Assembly (NCBI GenBank): GCA_034401135.1
Contig: JAWZSP010000003.1
Span: forward strand, 2,790,001 to 2,854,000
Origin: Volutella citrinella
Taxonomy: Eukaryota > Ascomycota > Sordariomycetes > Hypocreales > Nectriaceae
DNA length: 64,000 nucleotides
Direction: 5' to 3'
The notes beneath the pieces are model-generated. The model saw nothing but the letters and a program-made list of their open reading frames with translations. It had not been told where the DNA came from and ran no database searches. Of the stretch, positions 32,903 through 44,703 are shown one piece after another. Position 1 is the stretch's first letter. Each line of letters starts with the position of its first letter. A program made the position numbers and the translations under genes.

Positions 32903-34380
32903 CTATACGATTTCTTTCTTGATGGCTTCTCCGAGCCTCTCGACAGCTACGGCGAGCGAGTCCTCGGGCGCCGCGGCAAAAGTGATGCGGAGGCACCTCG
33001 CCCATGTTCTCGACATCCGAATTGAACCAGCTCCCCCGGCTAGGGAGCACGCCTAGCTGAACGGCCTGGGAGAAGATGCGCCGTCCGAGGTCGAGGAGCG
33101 CCTGCATGCCTGTCTCAGGGTCCGCGCGGACGCGGATCCAGACAAACATGCCGTCCGTGGGGGCGTTCCAGCTGCAAAGCTCCCGAGGGAGGTGGCGGCG
33201 GCAGGCGTCCAGCAGGGCATCCCGGCGCCGGCGGTACTGCGACGACAGGGAGTTGAGCCACGACAGGAAGCCCTCGTGGCCCCAGGCCTCGTCCAGCAGC
33301 TTGTACACCATGACCTGGGAGGGCCCGCTGGGCGAGAGCACGCCGACCTCGGAGTAGGCCAGGAACTTGCGGATGACCTGGGAGCTGGCCGTGATCCAGC
33401 CACACCGCAGACCGGGGGCCAGAATCTTGGATGTCGAGTCCATCCGGAGGACCCGCCCGGACGTGTCCATGGAGAGGTAGGATGGCTGCAGCCGGCTCAG
33501 ATACTGCTCCAGGTTGCGCGGGTCTCTTGGCGCCGTCTTGGGCTCGTGTTCCCCCAGCTGCAGAAAGAAGTAGGGGTCGTCCTCTATGATGTACAGGTCA
33601 TGCTTCTCGGCGATCTGGTAAATCCTCCGCCGGCGGTCCGTCGGCGTGGTGCCGGTTGGGTTCTGCCCCGTGGGGATGGTGTAGAGCAGGAACGGCTTCC
33701 GCCCCTTGGCGGGGTCCCAGTTCTGGAGCTTGCGTTCGAGGTCCTCGGGCACGATCCCGTCCTTGTCCATGCGGATGCTGAGTACCTTGAGCTCTTGCCG
33801 CCGCCATCGTGCCGGGGTATGTGTGGTCCTCCATCATGACCGTGTCGCCGGCGTTGCAGAAGATGCGGAACGCTATCTCAATTGCGGACGTTGTGCCGCA
33901 GGTGACTGAGCTCTCCCAGTCGTCAAAGGGCGGGTTGTGGATCATCTCAATGTGCTCGGTGATGAAGCGGAGGACCTGCGGAGACCCGGCAGAGTACCCG
34001 TAGTTGAGCGCGACGGCGAGGTCGAACGCGGCGTCTCCCTTGGAGCACGGCATGGATAACAAGGGCGCCGCGTCCTTGAAGCTCGCGCCGAAGCCCCTCG
34101 TGTCCATCGACGTCCAGGGAAAGTACTCTGGCGCGGGCCGTGCTGTGCCGAGGGTGATGAGGTCCACGGGGTTCGAGCTTCGGGCCGCCTCCTTGAGCGG
34201 GGAGTCGGACTGGAACCGGCTGTTTGCGCTGAACCGGTGGTCCCAACATCTCGCCTTTGGCTTCGACCCGAGAGGCTGGACCTTGAAGAAGTTGGACCTT
34301 GTAAACGGGGCGGACGCGGTCGGCAGCGGGCCGGACTGCGCCCGGGTCTGGGTTATGTCGACCAGCTTCTGCTGAAGCAT
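32903..34380 (-). pseudogene. Aromatic-type aminotransferase broken by two frameshifts (pseudogene or assembly indels)
   Basis: PLP-dependent fold-type I aminotransferase of the Aro8/kynurenine class. Frame one (from 34380) runs through NYGYSAGSP, CGTTSAIEIAF and EDHTYPGTMAAA. Near 33796-33806, in a GCCGCCGCC tract, homology moves to another frame (VLSIRMDKDG, TIPTGQNPTG, then STSKILAPGLRCGW holding the PLP lysine). Near 32986-33000 it moves again to LRITFAAAPEDSLAVAVERL and ends at TAG 32905-32903. No intron with GT/AG of plausible size bridges either shift. The reading from 34464 is rejected as start because a TATATAAG box lies only 4 nt upstream of that ATG. It should transaminate aromatic amino acids to 2-oxo acids. 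As read, no full-length enzyme is encoded. Confidence 0.8.
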
Positions 34381-34798
34381 GTTGCTGCAGCCGTGGACAA
34401 GATCCAAGAAGCTGATGAGGCTGCATTGAACTCCCGAGCGTCTGATATCGTTGTTTCTATTCATTGCTTATATAGAGGGACTCGATACTCCAGTTCGGAG
34501 TGACGCCCTCGGGGTATCGGAGTGGGTGCGGGGCCGGGACGGAGTGTGGACCCACCCCGCCGGAGAGCCGGTCAAGACCGCCGGGGTGGGTCCCTGGGAT
34601 GCACAGGTAGTCCCGCAAATAGTAATGAGCCTGTTCCCCCCGGGTTGGTTGCACTAGCACATGGTCAAATGACGACTTGCCTACATGCACTTCGCCAACA
34701 TCGGGAGTTTTTGAGTCCGACCAATCGGACTGTTTTGGTTCGGCACGAGCTGCACGCAGCTATAATTCCAAGCATTATCGTATTTTCTGTCCTGCCGT
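34381..34798. other. Promoter region between regulator and aminotransferase
   Basis: 418 bp upstream of the aminotransferase and downstream of the Zn2Cys6 regulator; contains the TATA box above. No ORF. Confidence 0.5.
34468..34475 (-). promoter_or_regulatory. TATA box of the aminotransferase gene
   Basis: Minus-strand TATATAAG, 88 nt upstream of the chosen ATG at 34380 and only 4 nt upstream of an in-frame ATG at 34464. Transcription normally starts downstream of a TATA box, so the 34464 codon should not be in the mRNA. Confidence 0.5.
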
Positions 34799-37101
34799 CT
34801 ATTGCAAGTCTATTCCCATGCCGTGGTCGTCCAGCAATGACGTGTAGTCGGCGAGATTCTGCCAGAAGCCAATCTCAAACTCATAGCTGTCCAGTCCGAG
34901 CTGCAGCAGCGGATCCCCCGACGACTGTGTGAGCCTGGACGTCACCTCCTGCGCCTCCTGCCTCCGCAGGTAGCTCAGAGACTTGAGAAACACCTTGATC
35001 GTCTGCATGGCCTGCGAGAGCAGCGCATAGTCGGGCTCGTCTGGCCTCACGATTGTGCCCATTTCCACCTCTGCCACGAGGACGCTCAGGTTCTGCAGGA
35101 CTGTGGCGTGGGCGGTCGTGCCGCCGTCCAGGCGGTGCGGGTTCAGCAGCCCCAGGAGAACGATGCCAACTGCGGGGAGGCCGTAATGCGCGACCTGAAA
35201 AAAAAAAAGGGATTTTAGCTTATATGGTCTTTCTATTTCACCGGGCGCTTATCTTACCTTCCACACGAGGCCAGTCCCAGAGTTGGCGAGGTGGTCTCGC
35301 AAGATGACGGCTTCCACAACCAATGCCAATATCTCCCGCGAGACGTCCAAGATGGCCTCGTCTGGGTTTGTAGTGTGGTCAAGTAGAAGCAATCGAAGGA
35401 GAAATAGAACATGAAGATGGTCTAGTCGGACCGCGAGCAAAAAGTCGCGTCCAAAGGGGGTTTCGTGACACAGCTTCAGGCTGGTGTCGAGCTTGAAACG
35501 GACCGGGAGTGCCTGCCACTGCTCCAGTGTTCGGACCTGGATTTCTCTACGTAAAGTCAGCTCGCGTTGACGCGGCGGTTTCCACGGCGGGGGCATCATC
35601 TTACTCTACTCTGGTGCTCAGGTCGGGGCGGTGCCTGTTGGCGATGAGCTCCATGATGTCTTCCTTTTGGAGGGAGCACAGGGCAGCCCAGCGCATGGCG
35701 GCGCTGTAGCCGACCTTGACGTCTGGTCCCCAGTCGTGCAGGTCCCTCGGCGTCGGTGGATTCGCAGGATAGCTGTCTGTAAAGTCCTGGCAGTGGGGCA
35801 GCTCGAACACGCAGAATCTCTTGCTCATGCGAGGGGGGCGGCCCAGGAACAGCGCAACGTTCTTGTCGGCGGCGTAGATGGCGACAAAGACGCGGTTCCT
35901 CAACTCGACGATGAAGTGGGAGTTTCCCGTGCACTGATCGAGCTTCTGGTGATAACCGAGCGTGTAGAGAGAGGATATGACATCTCCAAGCCGACGCCAT
36001 GAATGATAGCCTGATACGTTGTGAGCATGGGGAGTCGGCCAGTCGCGCGCGCGCCTGTGGCCAATGACTTACTCTGATCACCATCGACGTGGGAGTGCAT
36101 GATGAAGTTTTCGAATTGGAGCAGCAGCTGCAAGTCGTTGAGGCAATCCAGGGCGAGGCAAAAGTCGAGAAAGGTGTCGCTCATCTTGGCCGCAAACTTG
36201 CGCAGTCGCACTTGGTGAGTGGGCTCCTTGTAGAGCGGAGGGTACAGGGAGTAGTCGATAGTGGCTCTGGCCACGGCCGTGAAGAAGAAGGCCAACGTCT
36301 CCCACCGGATGCGCTCTCCCGTGAACTGGGCGCAAAACTCGGCGGCCGTGTCTGCGCGGTTAAAGTCCAAGGCCGAGGCCGAGTTGCGGAAGAGGCGCCG
36401 CGACTGCTCAATGAACCAGCCGTCGTCGGCGTGCTGCGGGTTGAAGTGCCGCATCGTCGCGATGCACGGCTCCAACACGGGTTCGGCGACGGCAAGGCTG
36501 ATCTCCTTTGCTCGCCAAAAGTCCAAGAGGCCCTTGAGATCGCGCAGGTCGTACGTCTCAAGGGCCGTCCTGAGCGCATCGGCGCCCTGCTGGATGAGGG
36601 ACTCATCGTCGACCAAGGAGTGTTGCGTGACGCCGTAGCGCACATGGGGCCGCAGGAGCGAGGGGTCAGTTCCATTGTCCTCAGGCGAGATGTGCCCGAA
36701 GATGGCGGCGTGGCTCGAGTATCCCAGGTACCCGGGGTTGGGGTAGACACCGCGGGACGGGTCGGATGAGGTGGACAAGGCTCGGCGTGAGCGGTGGCCG
36801 GAGGCTCTATCAGTAGCACTCAAGGCGGTGTTAGTAGGTAGAGGACCAATTGTAGGATCTCAAAAGGGAGGAATTACTGCGACGTCGGCGTGTGCGCGGG
36901 GGAGCTTCGCCGCTTTCTCTTGAAAGGACTCTCCCTGTAAGTGCACGCATCGGCCTTGTTGCTGTTGCGGCAGCGCGTGCACGCGGGGAGCCTGTGGTCG
37001 CATGCCAGCTTGGACCTGCGACAGGCCTCACAAGCTGCCTGCCGGGCCCTCATGATGGGTTTCTGTGCGTATGGTATGTCAATGCTCTGTGCCACCACCA
37101 A
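34799..37101 (-). CDS. Zn2Cys6 binuclear cluster transcription factor
   Basis: Five exons (37101-36878, 36818-36073, 36010-35605, 35546-35258, 35194-34799) give 686 residues. All four introns are 58-63 nt with good donors. The zinc cluster has Cys at 24, 27, 34, 41, 44 and 53 (CEACRRSKLACD start), spacing C-x2-C-x6-C-x6-C-x2-C-x8-C, followed by a basic linker KRKRR. The middle region carries the fungal regulator homology domain, with the recognisable block GDVISSLYTLGYHQ and ELRNRVFVAIYAADKNVALFLGRPPRMS. It acts in the nucleus. It sits between an aromatic-type aminotransferase and a divergent 2-oxoacid decarboxylase, the same partners that yeast Aro80 controls; a role as their regulator is inference from context. 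Confidence 0.92.
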
Positions 37102-37476
37102 CGGCGCGGCTTGCGTTGCTTTCTCGGGGGATTCGAGGTCGGAGTGAGGGGAAGGTTGCCAGCAGTCGGATCGGCCAAGACAGCTCGGAGTAAAATGGCA
37201 CAGGCGCCGGACAATTCGACAACAGGCGCTGTGGGGTTGCGGGGAGCGCTAATGGGTCGCTGGCGGGGTCGGTTCAACACCAACGGCCGATAACAGGCAA
37301 AGCTCCCGATGCGCCACGCAGGTATATAAGGGAAGAGGGAGGCCAGAAAGCAATGGCGTTGGTTTCCGCATACTCTTATGTAGATTCTGGCCTGTCTCCT
37401 CCTTTTCCATGGTCGCAGAAGTCAGCCAACTGTGTAACTGTCTGTTGTTGTCTCATCGCCCGCTCTTCGCCTCACA
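37102..37476. promoter_or_regulatory. Divergent promoter between Zn2Cys6 regulator and decarboxylase
   Basis: 375 bp separate the two start codons. A plus-strand TATATAA at 37323-37329 lies about 150 nt before the decarboxylase ATG. Several CGG triplets (37208, 37240, 37264, 37270, 37284) are present, the half-site favoured by Zn2Cys6 proteins, but without clear regular spacing. Confidence 0.5.
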
Positions 37477-39231
37477 ATGTCACCAACGGCCTGCGCCAAG
37501 CCGAGCATGAAGCTTGCCGAATACCTCTTCGCGCGGCTTCGGCAGCTGGGAGTGCAGTCCATCTTTGGCGTGCCCGGGGACTTCAACCTGAGGCTTCTGG
37601 ACTATGTCGAGCCCTCAGGCCTTCACTGGGTCGGCAACTGCAACGAGCTCAACGCCGCCTACGCCGCCGACGGCTACGCTCGCATCCACGGATTGAGCGC
37701 GGTCGTCACGACCTTTGGTGTTGGCGAGCTGTCGGCTATCAACGCCACCGCCGGGTCCTATGCCGAGAGGGCGCCCGTGCTTCACATTGTCGGCACGCCC
37801 TCGCGGGCCACCCAGCACGCCCGCGTCAAGGTGCACCACACTTTTGCCGATGGCGAATTCCGCCGCTTCGCCGCCATGCACGCCCAGGTGACGGTTGCCC
37901 AGGCGAACCTGACCGACCCTCAGCTTGCGCCGGAGCAGGTCGACGCCGTCTTGGAGCAGGCCATGTTCCACCACAGGCCCGTCTACCTCGAGATCCCCGA
38001 CGACATGGTCGACGTCGCTGTGTCCGCCTCGGGGTTGAGCGTCCCGCTGAACAGGGAGCCTCCCTCGCCCCCAGAGACGGAGCTGGAGTCGGCAACCTTG
38101 AATGCCGTCCTCGAGCGCATGTACGCGGCCAAGAAGCCCGTCATCGTCGTCGACGGCGAGAGCAGGTGCCTCAGGATCCTAGACGAGATCGACCAGCTGG
38201 TCAAGACGACAAACTGGCCGACATGGACGACAGTGTTCGGCAAGGGCCTGGTAAACGAAGAGCTGCCAAACGTACGAGGCGTCTACGCCGAGCGGTACAC
38301 CGGCGAGGCGAACATGGAGTACTACAAGTCCGCCGATCTTGTGTTACACCTGGGCTCGCATCTCAGCGACACCAACACTTCTATTTTCAAAACCTTGCCC
38401 AGCCCTGCCGCCACCGTCTTCTTCTCTGACGGAACCGTCGAGGTTGGGGGCGAGGTTCGACGAGACATCCCCACTCGCCGATTCCTTCAAAAGCTGCTCG
38501 AGAGTCTAGAGGTGTCGCGGCTTGTCTGCACCGACGGTCCTGCCAGGGCCACCGTCTCGGGACAATCAGCCCTCGATGACGCCAGCGCCCTGACGCAAAA
38601 GGAATTCTACCCTTTTGTCAACCCCATCTTTGGGCCGGGAGATATTGTGCTGACAGAGACGGGAACGGCCGCGCACGGAGGAATTGTCTTCAAGCTGCCT
38701 CCAAAGTCACGCTTCTTCACCTCGGTGACGTGGCTGTCCATCGGATACATGCTTCCCGCTGCTCTGGGAGCTGCCTTGGCGCAGCGAGACGCGAAGCACC
38801 AGCAGAGTGCGAATGGATGCGGTAACCAGGCAGGGCGGGTGGTCTTGTTCATCGGTGACGGGAGTTTCCAGATGACGGCACAAGAGCTCAGCACCATTGT
38901 CAAGGAGAGGCTAGATGTCACCATCTTCCTCATCAACAACAACGGATACACAATCGAGAGGGTCATCCACGGCAGGAAGATGATGTACAACGGCATCGAC
39001 AGCTGGAACCACGAGCATGCCCTGGGGCTGTTCGGCATGAACGACGAGGAGGCTGCAAAGAACTTTCACCGGGCGAGGACCTGGGGGCAGCTGAAGCAGG
39101 TGCTCGACTCGGAGCAGTTCCAGGGCAGCCAAGACCCTAGGATTGTGGAGGTGTTTATGGAGCAGGAGGACTGCACGGGGGCTTTGAAGGAAATCCTCCA
39201 CCAGCAGATTGCCCGGGAGGCTAAGATATGA
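37477..39231 (+). CDS. Thiamine-diphosphate 2-oxoacid decarboxylase (pyruvate/phenylpyruvate decarboxylase type)
   Basis: 584 residues, single exon. Hallmarks of the pyruvate decarboxylase family are present: FGVPGDFNLRLLDY near the start, catalytic Glu in NELNAAYAADGYAR, the double His (H120-H121, VHHTFADG), and the ThDP/Mg motif GDGSFQ (460-465) with NNNGY about 30 residues later. It decarboxylates a 2-oxo acid to an aldehyde in the cytosol. Next to an aromatic-type aminotransferase and a Zn2Cys6 regulator it may act as an Aro10-like phenylpyruvate/indolepyruvate decarboxylase of the Ehrlich pathway. Plain pyruvate decarboxylase cannot be excluded; substrate-pocket residues were not modelled. 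Confidence 0.92.
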   Translation: MSPTACAKPSMKLAEYLFARLRQLGVQSIFGVPGDFNLRLLDYVEPSGLHWVGNCNELNAAYAADGYARIHGLSAVVTTFGVGELSAINATAGSYAERAPVLHIVGTPSRATQHARVKVHHTFADGEFRRFAAMHAQVTVAQANLTDPQLAPEQVDAVLEQAMFHHRPVYLEIPDDMVDVAVSASGLSVPLNREPPSPPETELESATLNAVLERMYAAKKPVIVVDGESRCLRILDEIDQLVKTTNWPTWTTVFGKGLVNEELPNVRGVYAERYTGEANMEYYKSADLVLHLGSHLSDTNTSIFKTLPSPAATVFFSDGTVEVGGEVRRDIPTRRFLQKLLESLEVSRLVCTDGPARATVSGQSALDDASALTQKEFYPFVNPIFGPGDIVLTETGTAAHGGIVFKLPPKSRFFTSVTWLSIGYMLPAALGAALAQRDAKHQQSANGCGNQAGRVVLFIGDGSFQMTAQELSTIVKERLDVTIFLINNNGYTIERVIHGRKMMYNGIDSWNHEHALGLFGMNDEEAAKNFHRARTWGQLKQVLDSEQFQGSQDPRIVEVFMEQEDCTGALKEILHQQIAREAKI

Positions 39232-40980
39232 ATAAGTGTGGTAGCAAACTGGGAGGACGGGTGGCGTTGATCCGGAAACCATCATGATAGAGCAGCAGTT
39301 GCAATGGAATACTCAAGACTAGAGACTCGAGACCCGGAAGCTGGGAGACCTACCGTCTCGTGAATCGCCTGGTGAAATTCGACACAGAGTGGTCTGATGA
39401 TGCAAATCATCCGCCTAGCTGAGCTGTCCGGGGCTGCGAATCAACCAGTGGTGGCCGGTCGCCCCCAAGACTGAGAAGTGTACGCTCGCCGAACTAGGAA
39501 ATCGACGTTGCATCGGCCCATTGTGAAAGCCGCGTCTCTTGTCGAAACGGGATGCGCCCGTCGGAGGGGGTCGGGCAGGGGGGTGGGTGGAACGCATCGC
39601 TCGCAAGTCCTACACGCGAGTCACCACGGTCGGCTGGTATAGGTAGGTAGTTTGAAGAGAGCTTGCGCTGCCCCGCTGAATTGCGCTCACAGAGGGGAAA
39701 GGGGAAAGGGCGGAAGGCTGTGGCGCCGCTAAGGGAGGGAAGGGTGGAGACGGATGCAACGCTGAGGGAGGCAGGAGGGATGGGCGATGGGGGGGGGTTG
39801 ACGCCTTGGCCGACGGCGCCGCTGTCGGTTTGCGCCCAGGCATGAACAGAGGACACAGAATTGGGAGTTCACCCATGTCATGGTTGTCATCCATGTCTTC
39901 TCTATTCCAAGCCATCTCAACCACATCCCTGCTGAACTCAAAGCGCAGATGGCTCATCCTTGCTGAACACATGGCAGCAGGGGTCGTAGCCGACGGACGA
40001 CCCACTTTGGCCCAAGCTCAACAGGCCCTAGCGCCAACAGCTCATGGGTGAGCATGATTCCTGGCTGACGGGAAGTCATCAGGAGGAGTCGCCACTGGAG
40101 GAGCCTATGACAACCTGCAGGCGTCAAGAGGCCAAGCCAACCACGACCACCGGAGCTCCCTCCGCCTGGGGTATTTTGGCTCCGTCCATTTTGAAACAAC
40201 AGCCCGGCTTTGCCGCACCCCAGTATGATTGATTCTACAAGGCCCTTGATTCGAGAGCTCCAAACCCGTGCATGCACACGAGATGGTAGCCGCGAGACTT
40301 GGCGGTCAAGTGCCACGGAAGGGGGGGCCGCCGGTGGGTCGCGTCCAGTTTCCTCATGCGCCGCGCACCACCACAAGGCAACAAGACCTCCTGCGGTAGT
40401 GGTCGTAGTAAACGTTAAAGAAAAAGAACCGACACTCGCCATTGGCAGGCGGAGCTGCCGTCTCAGCCCGGATTAGTGGTCCGGAACAACACCCTCGGCG
40501 TGTTTGTCGAGATCACACCCCCAAGACTCATGGCTCGTAATGGCCGCGACGGCTTCCAGAGCTCAGAGCTCTCCCAGACGAGCACCCGCGCCACCAATCG
40601 CGTTGGAGGCGCTCGTGCCCGGGCCTGCTGCAGATCGACATGGCCCCAGGGTTGCATAGACTGCCTCCATACACTTGGTCCTTCCTCCGTCGCGGTCCCT
40701 TTGACTCCTCGACTCGGCTCTCGTGATATAAATACAACGAGAGCCACCCAGCTCATTCTCCCGCCATGCCACTCTCCATAAGCGCCCTGGTCTCATCATA
40801 TTCCGTTTCTGTATGTGCTTGCGGCTCTGCGTACATCCTATTCTCTCTCAACCCCATTCCTTTGGCACAAGGAAGCCACGGCTCTCCTCGAGAACCTCTT
40901 CTACTTCAGCCAAGGAGACAGCCTGTCCTCGACTCATCGCCCGCTCCTGCTTGCCTCTAATCTTCCATCTTGTCACAGTC
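39232..40980. other. Intergenic region
   Basis: 1.75 kb with only overlapping short frames, several low-complexity. The last 260 bp is a promoter with TATAAATA at 40727-40734 and a pyrimidine-rich leader to the ATG at 40981. Confidence 0.5.
40727..40734 (+). promoter_or_regulatory. TATA box of the small gene at 40981
   Basis: TATAAATA followed by a C/T-rich leader up to CACAGTCATGGC. Spacing of about 250 nt to the start implies a long 5' UTR. Confidence 0.45.
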
Positions 40981-41344
40981 ATGGCATCTATTACTGCCAA
41001 CCAAGGCTCGGCTGCCAAGTAAGTTGTCCAAACCGATGGGCTGGCATCACTTCCCTATTGTTGTCGGGCTAGATGCTGATACGATATACCACAGCACCAC
41101 TACACCACAACGGGACGAACCGCCGAGCCTGCGACACGCTCGCATTGATCAATACATCAACAACCAAGAACTTCCTCCGCTTCTCGAGGCTGACAGGCCA
41201 TGTGTCAGCAATCCTGGGCTGACCCTCCAGCGCCTCGAAGACTTCATGGCACTGACCTCTGGCACTGGTAACCTCGATCCCGTGATTCCAGATCAAACCG
41301 CTTCCGATATCTTGGCCCAGGTAGGCTCGCAATTCAAGCCTTAG
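40981..41344 (+). CDS. Small two-exon protein of unknown function
   Basis: Exons 40981-41018 and 41095-41344 give 95 residues. The 76-nt intron has a perfect GTAAGT donor, a GCTGATA-like branch and CACAG acceptor, and splicing keeps the frame. The product is polar, without signal peptide or membrane helix (MASITANQGSAA start; HARIDQYINNQELPPLLEAD in the middle). No family recognised. TATA box, leader and splice signals support a real gene; conservation would decide. Confidence 0.5.
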
Positions 41345-42038
41345 GCCGGCCTGCTTTGCAGCATTTCTACCATTTCACCCGTGCCAGTCGCGCCTCGGCA
41401 GGGAAGCAGACAAGCAGACGGGGTCCTGAAGCATCCAACTCCAGCTTGCAAGCGGAATTCCATTGAAACGACGCAAGCCAAATACCAAAGAGTATGGTCT
41501 CATAGCTCAAGTCAGCCGCCAGTGGAGAATCTATCCAGCTGTTGGGGGGGCAAATATGGCTGGGCCCTTCTGGCTGGATGACTTCCTCATTTTTTTTGCC
41601 AAGAGTTGACCTTGACTGGAAGAAATTCTGCCACGCCTTTTGATGAGTCTTATCATATAGAATTCCGTGCTGGATTCTCTCTGTCACCTAACAGATGTTG
41701 TTTGGGGGGGGTCGCCGCTGGTGGTGGTGGTGCAAACATTCTTACTTGTGTCCTGCTTAGGGTGAGGGTAGGCCAGGGATCAAAGAGCGGCCGGCGGTTC
41801 TCCACTGACGAGAGGCATGTAATGCAATTCGACAGAGTCGAAACACCTTACGCATTCATATTTCAGCCTCTCCTCGATCAACAGGCGGGGTTTTGGAATC
41901 ACGGCGTGTGGGCCGCGCCATCTCAACATCAAAACATGATTTAATTAATATGGAACAAAAAGACACTACTTAATAGTGCCCTGAGATACAACCTGATCAC
42001 CTCGCTTCACACCCCGTGAAATTATTCCTCTTCCAATA
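41345..42038. other. Convergent 3' intergenic region
   Basis: 694 bp, AT-rich toward 41.95 kb, no supported gene. Confidence 0.5.
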
Positions 42039-44703
42039 TCACATCCTTTGCGGAGCTGTATCCGTGATAAATTCAAAGTCCAAATACTCAAAGTGCCACA
42101 TGGTTGCTAGATCCCCGATTTCATCGCTGGTAATGTTTGCAAGCACTGGCGCATTTCCAGCATCCTCAGCGAGAGGTTGCTCCAATGGTCCACTGGGGTC
42201 AAAGTAGTTGGTATCATATACACCAGGCTGCGTTGCAACACCCTCTGCGGGGTTGGCACCAAAACTGGCTTGACCAAAGCCCATCGGGTCATACACGGAG
42301 GGATCGAGATTGGCCGGGGCTAGAGGAGCTGGTGCAAGTGCTGCCGCGCTCATGTCCCAATGCCCGTTAGAAACGCCAATTGGTACCGGCTCATACGCAG
42401 GTAGAGGCTGGCGTTGGGTAGCAACCGCGGATCCGCCCTGGACATAGTGAGGGTTGGCACTCGGCACCGTTGTATGTGCAGGCGCAGGTATTACGGCTGA
42501 CACTTGGGCGAGTTCTGAAGTATGGCCAACAGTATTGTCCAAAGATCCACGGGTATCCGGGACTTTGGGCGGCGTACAGTTCGCTGAGCGCCCCTTGTTG
42601 GAAGCTATCGCAGGTACCTCAGGTGTGATGGATGTTGGCGGGGTAGTGTCGTTGCTGCCGCTTCCAATCGTTGTGCGTTCTGTGGTTTGCCTACGGACTC
42701 GTTTGCTTTCAGGGGCGTCTGTGGGCAACTCCGGGCTCGCATCACCTTCGGGGAGGCGCGCGACGATGCGGCCAAGGATGCCGCAAGAGATCTTGGCCGA
42801 CTTTGTTACTCTCCGGAGGTTGAGCAACATGGCGTACGCGTCACGGACCGCACCGTACACATCGTCTTTCCGTGGCAAGGTGCCATGCTTATCATGCATG
42901 ATTGCGGTGCACAAGACCGTCGCTGTGTCGAAAATGCAGAAGAGGACGAAGTGAAACTTGGAATCTCGTGGGTACACGTGGTCAAAGAAGCCGTGGAGAG
43001 ATACCATGAGCTCTAGGCAATAGTCTATGCCGTCCTTCCGAATCTGGAGTTCGTCCTCTGTGGACCCATCATCGAAAGATTTGGCCAAGACTGGTCGAAT
43101 AGGGATCAAAAGCATGGAGAATGCCATGGTACGTAGGTAGTGCCTGTGAAGTACAATCCAAGGACAGGACTTGTCCAACGATCTGTCTGGGTCGTGGACA
43201 TCAAAAGGCGGGGGGAACTTGGCAATCCATCCCTCCATCATGTCTTGGTACGCATGGATATCCTGGTAGCTTGTCACATTTTTCGTGAGACCAAATCGGC
43301 CAAACAGTTGGCCGATCAACTGTGACTGCATCTTCATGTGCGTCAACGGCGAATGCTGGGTGCCTTCCAAAACGAGGCTCGGAAGGCCAACGTTACAGTC
43401 GGCACGGTCAATGACCATCGGTCTTCCTAGGAGAGCAGATATTTGCCTAGCTTGAGTTAGCAGCGGACTCTAGGCGTTGTTGAGCAGGACATGTACCAAT
43501 CCCAAGTATCTAGGACACACCAGACTCGCCGGCGGATCTCGAGCTCAAACTCGGGCATGTCGTCGGTCTCTGCCTCTTGATGCATTGCTACGTGCAGCAT
43601 TAGCACCAGTCCCCTACGTTTTCGATACCAGAGACAGGGTCCTGAAGCTTACACAGTTCCTGCGCCTCTCTGATCGCCGAGTTCAGTACATGCCAGCATT
43701 CGACAAAGCGAGCTTCTGACTTGAACCAGTAGCAGGAATGCAGAAGTTGCTGGACATTGACGAGATGGCTATAGCCAAAGGGGATCGTGCAGCTCAGATC
43801 CCTCGCCGTTTCGTGGAAATTTTCTGTTAGGTGCTGTATGGTGTCTCCGAGATCCAGCTCCAGCTTTCTCTGCAACTCAACATCGGTGTACTGCGTCGAG
43901 CAGGCACAAACCATGAGCAAGAGGCAGGTCCACTGAACACCCAAGGGTTTATTCTCGGAACGGTCGGTCCACCATTTCTGGTATTGCTCTAGAAATGATG
44001 GCGGGTAGATGATGTAGTAGTGGAAGTTGACATTGTTGAGAAAGTTTTGGACGAGAGTATCTATTGCAGATTATTAGCATTGCCCAGGCATGTTCCCGGT
44101 TCCATCGGCCATATCACCACTCACCGGCGTAGGGCCTTGGCGGGATCACTTTCAAAGCACGCTCAAGTTGCGGAAGGTGCTTGGGGTCTCTAATGAACTC
44201 TCGTGACGCTGATCTTACAACCTTCAACACGTCGAATCAGTATCCAGCCCGTGCCTCCCACCAGAATGCAACGTACCCGCTCTTCGTCGGCTGTAAGTGG
44301 AAAGAATACATGCGAGGGCATGTATCCTAATGCGTCCACGCCGTCTTGGTCATCATCGTCTGAGCCAGAGTTGTCAGGCGAGGTGTGGAAGGCGAGGTTC
44401 AGACGGCGCTTCCTGTAATTTTCCCGTGCGATTTTTTCAGCAGCCGGCTGGCTTGCGTCTTTGAACCGGCATTTGTCTGCAACTTTGCGCTTTTGGCAAT
44501 GGTTGCAAGGCCATTCTCTGTTGCACTGATCAAGTCGTCAGCGTGGGCGATAATTGAGCTTCTCTCTATCGCTGAGGAAGTGGTTTGGCCGGCGTAGTGG
44601 GTGAAAGCCGAGATGAAGACTCCATGCCTACCTTTTGCTTCCTTCTGGAGCATTCCGTGCACGCGGAACGGACAGGCCCGCCGTCTTTTTGACCCTCTTG
44701 CAT
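42039..44703 (-). CDS. Zn2Cys6 transcription factor with fungal regulator domain
   Basis: Six exons (44703-44632, 44525-44277, 44221-44125, 44060-43653, 43587-43497, 43446-42039) give 774 residues. Introns are 50-106 nt; the first splits the zinc cluster between its second and third cysteine. Joined, it reads CTECSRRKQKC then PCNHCQKRKVADKC (C-x2-C-x6-C-x5-C-x2-C-x8-C). The middle carries the fungal-specific regulator domain: FHYYIIYPPSFLEQY, then RRRVWCVLDTWDW joined to QISALLGRPM across an intron, then VIDRADC. The tail from about 540 is Pro/Ser/Thr/Asn-rich and may activate transcription. An upstream in-frame ATG at 44832 would add 43 residues. Pathway unknown; no enzyme neighbour suggests a target. 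Confidence 0.9.
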
